Below, in pieces: positions 58,344 through 64,000 of a stretch of 64,000 bases of DNA. The stretch is from Thermohalobaculum sp039187815 (GTDB taxonomy: Bacteria; Pseudomonadota; Alphaproteobacteria; Rhodobacterales; Rhodobacteraceae). Under the pieces are notes generated by a model. That model saw only the letters and a list, made by a program, of their open reading frames with translations. It did no database searches and was not told the DNA's origin. Positions within the stretch are counted from its first letter, which is position 1, and the number at the start of each line of letters is the position of its first letter. The DNA lies in NCBI GenBank assembly GCA_039187815.1, contig JBCCZI010000003.1:42270-106269 (forward strand), read 5' to 3'. Made by a program: the position numbers and the translations under genes.

Positions 58344-59047
58344 TCGACTGGCTGACGGCCCCGATCGACCCCGCGCGAGCGCATGAGCTCGGCGCCTATG
58401 TCTCCTGGCACGGGCGGCTGATGGTGCTGGCCTGGGGCGGGCTGTTCCCGCTCGGCATCCTGGCCGCGCGGTTCTGGAAGATCACGCCCGGGCAGGACTG
58501 GCCGCGCGAGCTCGACAACAAGGCGTGGTGGCATGCGCATCTGGGGCTGCAATACACCGGCGGCGCGGCGATGCTGGCGGCGCTCGCGCTGATCCTGCTG
58601 CATGGCGGCGCGGGCGGGGGCACCCACGGTCTGCTCGGCTGGACGGTCGCGGTCTTTGCCGCGCTGCAGTTTGCTGCCGGCTGGCTCCGCGGCTCAAAGG
58701 GCGGGCCGACCGAGCCCGAGCGTGCGGGCGACCATTTCGACATGACGCGGCGGCGGCGGATCTTCGAGCATTTCCACAAAAGCGCGGGCTACGGCCTGCT
58801 GGCGCTGGCGGCCTGGACGCTGCTGAACGGGCTTTGGCTCGCCAATGCGCCGCGCTGGATGTGGCTGGCGCTGGCGCTCTGGTGGAGCGGGCTGGCCGCG
58901 GTGTTTTGGGTGCTCCAGCGCCGCGGCATGGCGGTGGACACCTATCAGGCGATCTGGGGCCCGGACCCGAGCTTCCCCGGCAACCGGCGCAAGCTGATCG
59001 GCTGGGGCGTGCGCCGGCCCGCCGATCCGCGCCAGGCGGGCGAGTAG
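58340..59047 (+). CDS. Cytochrome b561-domain membrane protein
   Basis: The 235-residue protein (GTG start) has about five hydrophobic segments and His residues at helix ends (YVSWHGRLMVLAWGG, WWHAHLGLQYTGG, FEHFHKSAGYGLL), as in b561-type haem proteins that pass electrons across the membrane. It is coupled to the sugar permease by a GTGA overlap. Inside a sugar import operon it might take electrons from a periplasmic or membrane dehydrogenase, but none is encoded here. Confidence 0.75.
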   Translation: MIDWLTAPIDPARAHELGAYVSWHGRLMVLAWGGLFPLGILAARFWKITPGQDWPRELDNKAWWHAHLGLQYTGGAAMLAALALILLHGGAGGGTHGLLGWTVAVFAALQFAAGWLRGSKGGPTEPERAGDHFDMTRRRRIFEHFHKSAGYGLLALAAWTLLNGLWLANAPRWMWLALALWWSGLAAVFWVLQRRGMAVDTYQAIWGPDPSFPGNRRKLIGWGVRRPADPRQAGE

Positions 59048-59049
59048 CC

Positions 59050-59937
59050 TCAGCTCGGGATGCCGCGCGTGTCCCGTTCGGCAAAGAACTCCATGAGCGC
59101 GGCCTGGTCCGCATCGCCGAGCCCCGCCGCGGTCAAGAGCCGGTGCACCTCGGCGCAGGCGGCCGTCAGCGGCATCGCCGTGTTGGTCAGCCGCGCCAGA
59201 TCCTGCGCGCCGTTCAAGTCCTTGACCATGTTCGCGATGCGCCCCGTCGGGGTATAGTCGCGGGCCGCCATACGGGGCATGAACTCCTGCAGGATCGCGC
59301 TGTCGGCCCGCCCGCCTTTCAGCGCCACGGGGATCATCGCCGCATCGACGCCCGCATCCTGGGCGAGCCGCGTCGCCTCGGCCACCGCCATAAAGCCCAG
59401 CCCGCACAGCACCTGGTTGATCAGCTTGGTGGTCTGGCCGGCGCCCGAAGGCCCCATATGGGTGAAGTTGGCGCAGAGCCCATCCATCACCGCCCGCGCG
59501 GCTGCAAAATCCTCGGCCCGCCCGCCGGCCATGACCGTGAGCGCACCGGTCCGCACCTTGGGCGCCCCGCCCGAGAGCGGCGCGTCCAGCCAGCGCAGCC
59601 CCCGCGCCTCGGCCTCGGCCGCCAGCGCCTGGGTCGCAGGCGGATCAATCGAAGACATATCGATGATCAGCGTGCCGGGCGCCGCGCCCTCGGCCACCCC
59701 GCCGGGGCCAAAGACCGCCGCCCGCACGATCGCCGCGGAGTTGAGCGACAGGATCACAAATGCCTTGCCCGCCGCCGCCTCGGCGCCCGAGGCGCCGGCC
59801 TTGGCCCCCAGGCGCACCAGCCGCGCCACCGCTTCGGCATCGAGATCGAAGACCGTGAGGTCCTCACCCAGCTCGGCCAGCCGCGCGCCGATGGCCCCGC
59901 CCATCGCCCCGCAGCCGATCAGTGCAACCCGGTTCAT
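59050..59937 (-). CDS. NAD(P)-binding beta-hydroxyacid dehydrogenase (HIBADH/GarR family)
   Basis: The 295-residue protein has the N-terminal Rossmann motif ALIGCGAMGGAIGARL, the substrate motif DAPLSGGAPKVRTGALTVMAGG and the catalytic Lys in TTKLINQVLCG. The family includes tartronate-semialdehyde reductase and 3-hydroxyisobutyrate dehydrogenase. With sugar-acid genes nearby, a role in hexonate or aldarate breakdown is plausible. It is 11 bases after the SDR gene on the same strand. Confidence 0.87.
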   Translation of the reverse strand: MNRVALIGCGAMGGAIGARLAELGEDLTVFDLDAEAVARLVRLGAKAGASGAEAAAGKAFVILSLNSAAIVRAAVFGPGGVAEGAAPGTLIIDMSSIDPPATQALAAEAEARGLRWLDAPLSGGAPKVRTGALTVMAGGRAEDFAAARAVMDGLCANFTHMGPSGAGQTTKLINQVLCGLGFMAVAEATRLAQDAGVDAAMIPVALKGGRADSAILQEFMPRMAARDYTPTGRIANMVKDLNGAQDLARLTNTAMPLTAACAEVHRLLTAAGLGDADQAALMEFFAERDTRGIPS

Positions 59938-59948
59938 GGCACCCCTCC

Positions 59949-60701
59949 TCAGAGACAGGCGGTCATGCCGCCATCGACGAACAGCGTCTGGCCATTCACG
60001 AAACTCGCCGCCGGCGAGGCCAGAAAGACCGCCGCCCCCACCAGTTCGGGCAGCTGGCCCCAGCGCCCCTGCGGCGTGCGCTTGGCGATCCAAGCGGTGA
60101 ACTCGGCATCGGCCACCAGCGCGGCGTTCAGCGGCGTGTCGAAATAGCCGGGCGCGATGGCGTTGACGTTCAGCCCCTTGGGCGCCCAATCGGTGGCCAT
60201 GCCCTTGGTCAGGTTCGCCACCGCCCCTTTTGAGGCCGTATAGGGCGCGATCCCCGGCCGCGCCAACGCCGTCTGGACCGAAGCGATGTTGATGATCTTG
60301 CCCGTTTGGCGCTGGATCATATGCCGCGCCACCGCCTGACCCACATGAAAGACCGAGTGCACATTGGTCCGCATCAGCCGGTCGAAATCGGCGGGCTCGA
60401 AATCCTCGAGCGGCGTGCGATGCTGCATGCCGGCATTGTTGATGAGGATGTCGATGCGCCCCTCGGCCACCTCGAATCCGTCGACCGCCGTGCGCACCGC
60501 CGCCGCATCGGTCACATCGAAAGCCAGGCTCTCGGCCCCCAGCCGCTCGGCCGCCGCCGCCAGCTTGTCCGCATCGCGCCCGTTCAGAACAACGCGCGCG
60601 CCGGCCTCCATCAGGCCCATGGCCAGCGTGTAGCCGATGCCTTGGCTCGAGCCCGTGATCAGCGCCGTCTTGCCGGAAAGATCGAACAGGGTCGTGGACA
60701 T
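59949..60701 (-). CDS. SDR-family oxidoreductase, gluconate 5-dehydrogenase-like
   Basis: The 250-residue short-chain dehydrogenase has the NAD(P) motif TGSSQGIGY, LINNAGMQHRTP, the Ser...Tyr-x3-Lys catalytic set in INIASVQTA...YTASK and a C-terminal GQTLFVDGGM. The N-terminus FDLSGKTALITGSSQGIG resembles IdnO/Ga5DH, which interconvert 5-ketogluconate and gluconate. It is divergent from the idonate-dehydrogenase-like gene, with a shared operator between them. Confidence 0.87.
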   Translation of the reverse strand: MSTTLFDLSGKTALITGSSQGIGYTLAMGLMEAGARVVLNGRDADKLAAAAERLGAESLAFDVTDAAAVRTAVDGFEVAEGRIDILINNAGMQHRTPLEDFEPADFDRLMRTNVHSVFHVGQAVARHMIQRQTGKIINIASVQTALARPGIAPYTASKGAVANLTKGMATDWAPKGLNVNAIAPGYFDTPLNAALVADAEFTAWIAKRTPQGRWGQLPELVGAAVFLASPAASFVNGQTLFVDGGMTACL

Positions 60702-60736
60702 AGCGCCTCCCTTGGCCTGCTTGGCGAAGGGGTATA

Positions 60737-60750
60737 TGTTATCGGTAACA
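60737..60750. promoter_or_regulatory. LacI-type operator between SDR and idnD-like genes
   Basis: TGTTATCGGTAACA is the exact reverse complement of the TGTTACCGATAACA site at 62354-62367. It is 36 bases before the SDR start on one side and 33 before the idnD-like start on the other. Confidence 0.7.
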
Positions 60751-60783
60751 CTTGCAAGCCCGCCCAAGCCCGCCGAGGATCCC

Positions 60784-61815
60784 ATGAAAGCCATCGTCAT
60801 CCACGCGCCCAAGGATCTGCGGATCGAAGAGCGGGACGCCGCCGAGCCCGGGCCGGGCGAGGTGCGGGTGCGGCTCGCCATGGGCGGGGTCTGCGGATCG
60901 GACCTGCACTACTACACCCATGGCGGCTTCGGGGCGGTGCGGCTGCGCGAGCCGATGATCCTGGGCCATGAGGTGGCGGGCCATGTGGAGGCGCTCGGCC
61001 CCGGGGTGGAGGGCCTGGCCATCGGCGATCTGGTGGCCGTCTCGCCGTCGCGCCCCTGCGGGGTCTGCCGCTATTGCGTGGCGGGGCTGCACAACCACTG
61101 CCTGGATATGCGCTTTTATGGCTCGGCCATGCCGTTTCCGCACATCCAGGGCGCGTTTCGCGAAGTCCTGGTGGCCGATGCGGCGCAATGCGTGCGGGCC
61201 GAGGGGCTCTCGCCCGCCGAAGCCGCCATGGCCGAGCCGCTGGCCGTCTGTCTCCACGCCACACGCCGGGCGGGCGAGATGCTGGGCGCTCGCGTGCTGG
61301 TCACCGGCTGCGGGCCGATCGGCGTGCTCTGTATCCTGGCCGCGCGCCGGGCCGGCGCAGCGGAGATCGTGGCGACGGATCTCGCGCCCAACGCGCTCGC
61401 CCATGCCGAGCAGGCCGGCGCCGATCGGGTGATCAACATGGCCGCCGAGCCCGAGGCGCTGGCCCCCTACACCGCCCACAAAGGCCATTTCGATGTGCTG
61501 TTCGAGTGCACCGGCGTCGCCGCGGCGCTGGCGGGCGGGATCGCCGCCATGCGGCCCCGCGGGGTGGTCATGCAGCTCGGCCTCGGCGGCGACATGACCC
61601 TGCCGGTGCAGGCGCTGACGGCCAAGGAGCTCGATCTGCGCGGATCCTTCCGCTTTCACGAAGAGTTCGCCACGGCCGTGGCTCTGATGCAGCGGGGGCT
61701 GATCCACGTGGCGCCGCTGATCACCCACACCGTCCCGCTCTCAGAGGCGGAACGCGCCTTCACGCTGGCCAGCAATCGCGCCCAAGCGATGAAGGCCCAG
61801 ATCGCCTTTGGCTAG
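60784..61815 (+). CDS. idnD: Zinc-dependent L-idonate 5-dehydrogenase-like enzyme
   Basis: The 343-residue medium-chain dehydrogenase has catalytic zinc motifs GGVCGSDLHYY and LGHEVAG, structural zinc cysteines in CGVCRYCVAGLHNHC, and the NAD fold at VLVTGCGPIGVLCILAA. The HYYTHGGFGAVRLREPM region fits L-idonate 5-dehydrogenase rather than sorbitol dehydrogenase. With the SDR it could convert idonate to gluconate via 5-ketogluconate. Confidence 0.85.
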   Translation: MKAIVIHAPKDLRIEERDAAEPGPGEVRVRLAMGGVCGSDLHYYTHGGFGAVRLREPMILGHEVAGHVEALGPGVEGLAIGDLVAVSPSRPCGVCRYCVAGLHNHCLDMRFYGSAMPFPHIQGAFREVLVADAAQCVRAEGLSPAEAAMAEPLAVCLHATRRAGEMLGARVLVTGCGPIGVLCILAARRAGAAEIVATDLAPNALAHAEQAGADRVINMAAEPEALAPYTAHKGHFDVLFECTGVAAALAGGIAAMRPRGVVMQLGLGGDMTLPVQALTAKELDLRGSFRFHEEFATAVALMQRGLIHVAPLITHTVPLSEAERAFTLASNRAQAMKAQIAFG

Positions 61816-61903
61816 CGGCGCGCTCCCCGCACCGCCAAATCGCCACCCCGGGGTCCGGTCCGTGCGGCCTCTCCCTCCGCGCGACCCGGCCCCGGGGGAG
61901 GGG

Positions 61904-62326
61904 TCACACCGGCTCTGCTCCGATGGCCGCCAAGGCCGCCCGCGCCACCTCGAGATCCTGGTCCGGCGAGCCCGACCCGACGCCGATGCCACCCACCAGC
62001 GCCCCGCCGATCCGGATCGGCAGCCCGCCGGGCAGGCCGGTCACCTGGCCCTCGGTCGCCGCGGCGATGGGCCCGCGCACCGCATTGGGGATGCGGTCCG
62101 ACGGGATCCCGTGCGACGCGCTGGTCAGCGCCTTGGCCCGCGCGCTGCGGCGGCTGAGAAATTTCGCCTCGGTCATGCGCAACTCCCCCAAAGGTTCGCC
62201 GCTTGGATCGACGATGACGATGCATTGGGGTTGGCCCAGCTGTTCCGCCGCCGCCACCCCGGCCTGTAGCATCGCCATGACGCCTTTATGGGTCAGCCGA
62301 CTGGTCTTTTCGATTGCGCTCTGCAT
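61904..62326 (-). CDS. GlcG/HbpS-family protein
   Basis: The 140-residue protein has the GlcG/HbpS (DUF336) pattern: LTHKGVMAMLQAGVAAAEQLG at the N-terminus, IVIVDPSGEPLGELRM in the middle, GLPGGLPIRIGGALVGGIGVGSGSPDQDLEVARAAL at the C-terminus. Some members bind haem; others are small partners of sugar-acid or glycolate enzymes. Its promoter shares the operator at 62352 with the lactonase gene. Confidence 0.85.
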   Translation of the reverse strand: MQSAIEKTSRLTHKGVMAMLQAGVAAAEQLGQPQCIVIVDPSGEPLGELRMTEAKFLSRRSARAKALTSASHGIPSDRIPNAVRGPIAAATEGQVTGLPGGLPIRIGGALVGGIGVGSGSPDQDLEVARAALAAIGAEPV

Positions 62327-62351
62327 GACTTGTGTTCCTGCTAAGTTTTGT

Positions 62352-62369
62352 TATGTTACCGATAACATA
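62352..62369. promoter_or_regulatory. LacI-type operator between GlcG-like and lactonase genes
   Basis: TATGTTA-CCGA-TAACATA has perfect seven-base arms, the most symmetric of the four related sites. It lies in the 71-base divergent gap, 25 bases before one start and 28 before the other. Confidence 0.75.
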
Positions 62370-62397
62370 TCAAAACACAGGGCAATGGGGGGCGTCC

Positions 62398-63285
62398 ATG
62401 TCGTTTTTCGAGGCCATCGAGCCCGAGTTCGGCCGGTTCGTGCTCGGCAATGCGCCGGTGAAGCAGCTGGCGACCGGCTTCGACTGGGTCGAGGGACCGG
62501 TCTGGTTCGGCGATGCGGGCTGCTTGCTGTTCTCGGACATACCCAACAACCGCATCCTGCGCTGGACGCCCGAGATCGGCATCTCGACCTATCGCGCGCC
62601 CTCGAACTTTGCCAATGGGCACACGCGCGACCGCCAGGGCCGGCTGGTCAGCTGCGAGCACGGCACCCGCCGGGTCACCCGCACCGAGTATGACGGCACG
62701 GTCACGGTGATCGCCGATCGCTATGAGGGCCGGCGGCTGAACTCCCCCAATGATGTGATCGTCGCCTCGGACGGCGCCGTCTGGTTCACCGACCCCCATT
62801 ACGGGATCAAGACCGATTACGAGGGCGACCGGGCCGAGCAAGAGCTGCCCTGCCATGTCTACCGCGTCGATCCGGACGGCTCGATCGCGGTGGTGGCCGG
62901 TGATTTCCACTGTCCAAACGGGCTCGCCTTCAGCCCGGACGAGCGCCGGCTCTACATCGCCGATACGGGGCGGATGTTCGGCTCGGACCCGACGCATATC
63001 CGCGTCTTCGACGTGGACGGCGCGCGCCTGTCGGGCGGAGCGGTCTTCCACGCGATCAGCCCCGGCGTCGCGGACGGGTTCCGCTGCGACAGCGAGGGCA
63101 ATCTGTGGTCTTCGGCCGCCGATGGGGTGCATTGCATCGCGCCGGATGGGCGGCTGCTGGGCAAGATCCTGGTGCCAGAGCTCGTCTCGAATGTCTGCTT
63201 TGGCGGGCGCCACCGGCACCGCTTGTTCATCACCGCGACCACCTCGGTCTATGCGATCAGCCTGAACCGGCGCGGCGCGCTCTGA
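62398..63285 (+). CDS. SMP-30/gluconolactonase-family lactonase
   Basis: The 295-residue six-bladed beta propeller has metal ligands in WVEGPVWF (Glu), RRLNSPNDVIV (Asn) and NGLAFSPDE (Asp), with YIADTG and GFRCDSEGNLW in the blades. Such enzymes open sugar lactones, for example glucono-1,5-lactone to gluconate. It fits the sugar-acid module under LacI control. ATG 62398 is preferred; the in-frame extension to 62332 would cover the operator. Confidence 0.88.
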   Translation: MSFFEAIEPEFGRFVLGNAPVKQLATGFDWVEGPVWFGDAGCLLFSDIPNNRILRWTPEIGISTYRAPSNFANGHTRDRQGRLVSCEHGTRRVTRTEYDGTVTVIADRYEGRRLNSPNDVIVASDGAVWFTDPHYGIKTDYEGDRAEQELPCHVYRVDPDGSIAVVAGDFHCPNGLAFSPDERRLYIADTGRMFGSDPTHIRVFDVDGARLSGGAVFHAISPGVADGFRCDSEGNLWSSAADGVHCIAPDGRLLGKILVPELVSNVCFGGRHRHRLFITATTSVYAISLNRRGAL

Positions 63286-63302
63286 TCGGGGCGAGGGCTG
63301 CC

Positions 63303-63326
63303 CCCGGGCCCTTGGGCCCAGGGGCA
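63303..63326. terminator. GC-rich dyad between convergent genes
   Basis: CCCCGGGCCC-TT-GGGCCCAGGGG is a near-perfect inverted repeat in the gap between the lactonase gene and the convergent last gene. No T-run follows, so intrinsic termination is uncertain. Confidence 0.4.
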
Positions 63327-63351
63327 TAGACAGGGGCATGGGCGGCGGCGT

Positions 63352-64000
63352 TCAGCCGGCGACCGGCTTGCCCTTCCAGTAATCGCCGCCGAGTTCAGCG
63401 GGCAGATAGGCCTCGATCTCGAGCGTGGTCAGATCGGTCCCGTCCGGCAGGTCGAACACCTCGCGCGCCTTCGAGATCTTGAGCGAATGCTCGTCGCCGC
63501 CGCCGGAGTCGCTGCCGCTGGTGCGGTCCGCGCGGCCGATCTTGAAGGTCTCGACCGCCTTTGAGCCATCGGGGCGGTGGACCTGCACCGTCGCCTCGGC
63601 ATCGTCGATGGGCTCATCGCCGAGCGAGACGATCAGCATCACCAGCTTGTCCGCCTTGGCGTCATAGGTGGCGATGGTCGAGCGTTCGGACATCCAGCGG
63701 CCCTCGCGCCCCGTCTCCTCATAGGTGTGGGGCTCGCGTCCATCGGTGCTGGGCTTCTCGGGCGGCGCGCCGCGCAGCGCGGCCCAGGTCTCGTTGCCCA
63801 CGATGCCGTCGACCGCTTTGCAGTTCTTCTTTTGGAAGGCGATGACGGCCTTGTACGTGCCGTTGCCGAACTGCCCGTCGACGCCGATGCCCGCATTGTC
63901 GAGCTTGTTGAGCATCGTCTGCAGGTACTCGACCCAGCCATCAGCGTTCTCATCGCCCTTGCGCAAGGTCGGCTGCTTGGACTCGGTCGGCGGGTTGAAC
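63352..64000 (-). CDS. Peptidoglycan-binding-domain protein (partial, 5' end outside)
   Basis: At least 216 residues are encoded and the frame stays open at the right edge. The visible N-terminal part, PTLRKGDENADGWVEYLQTMLN followed by GQFGNGTYKAVIAFQKKN and DGIVGNETWAAL, is a PG_binding_1 repeat. The C-terminal part (about 100 residues) is acidic with DAKADKLVMLIVSLGDEPIDDAEATVQV and is not recognised. It may belong to a larger cell-wall or secretion-related (Vgr- or phage-like) protein. The true start lies beyond 64000. Confidence 0.75.
   Translation of the reverse strand, partial: FNPPTESKQPTLRKGDENADGWVEYLQTMLNKLDNAGIGVDGQFGNGTYKAVIAFQKKNCKAVDGIVGNETWAALRGAPPEKPSTDGREPHTYEETGREGRWMSERSTIATYDAKADKLVMLIVSLGDEPIDDAEATVQVHRPDGSKAVETFKIGRADRTSGSDSGGGDEHSLKISKAREVFDLPDGTDLTTLEIEAYLPAELGGDYWKGKPVAG

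Noticed and set aside
61816..61903. GC-rich gap between idnD-like and GlcG-like genes with possible stem
   Set aside because: CTCCC/GGGAG pairing is short and there is no T-run, so no terminator was called.

Overview
The window is a GC-rich chromosomal segment of an alphaproteobacterium, most likely Rhodobacteraceae-like. The grounds are the F0-only ATP synthase operon with a second b subunit (b'), the fumC / DUF4169 / ribbon-helix-helix trio, the ffh to rplS ribosomal block, and dense packing with many ATGA, GTGA and TGATG overlaps. No tRNA, rRNA, CRISPR array or insertion sequence was recognised. It looks like stable chromosome with catabolic modules rather than a mobile island.

Layout. 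1-4.9 kb: the end of fumC, small housekeeping genes, ccdA, an orphan soxX back to back with tusA, a ChaN lipoprotein and a MaoC-like hydratase. 4.9-7.6 kb: atpI-atpB-atpE-atpX-atpF behind a clear TTGACA-N17-TATGGT promoter. 7.6-16 kb (minus strand): ffh, five tandem GNAT acetyltransferases, chorismate mutase, rpsP, rimM, a VOC protein, trmD, rplS, an unknown gene and its decayed copy. 16-19.3 kb: a stress protein, trhO and an acyl-CoA ligase with a DmdB-like N-terminus. 19.3-25.8 kb: a PotABCD-type ABC transporter with an amine or amino-acid oxidase and a divergent LysR regulator.

The most striking region is 26.9-32.6 kb (minus strand). A guanidine-I (ykkC) riboswitch, found by eye from its conserved blocks, heads an operon with a NitT/TauT-type ABC transporter, a TylF-like methyltransferase, a ureohydrolase that resembles the Ni-dependent guanidine hydrolase GdmH rather than agmatinase, a carboxymuconolactone decarboxylase-like protein and a small protein with a polyhistidine N-terminus. 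I read it as guanidine uptake and hydrolysis to urea and ammonia, with an in-operon candidate nickel handler.

32.7-38.8 kb holds a dimethylglycine/sarcosine dehydrogenase-like flavoprotein, a DUF4202 gene and a copper module (CueR-type promoter, copA, cueR). 38.8-47.3 kb is one minus-strand operon for urea or short-chain amides: urtABCDE, cytoplasmic fmdA, fmdB, a second fmdA with a signal peptide and an unknown secreted protein. Divergent from it (47.5-51.8 kb) lie a very large histidine kinase fused to a permease-like membrane domain through a cysteine-rich linker, and a LuxR-type response regulator. A perfect dyad lies in the shared promoter region.

51.8-63.3 kb is a sugar-acid or polyol module: two LacI regulators, a UgpC-type ABC transporter, a b561-like membrane protein, three dehydrogenases, a GlcG/HbpS-like protein and an SMP-30 lactonase. 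Four copies of a TGTTACCGATAACA-like operator tie the promoters together. The window ends inside a peptidoglycan-binding-domain gene.
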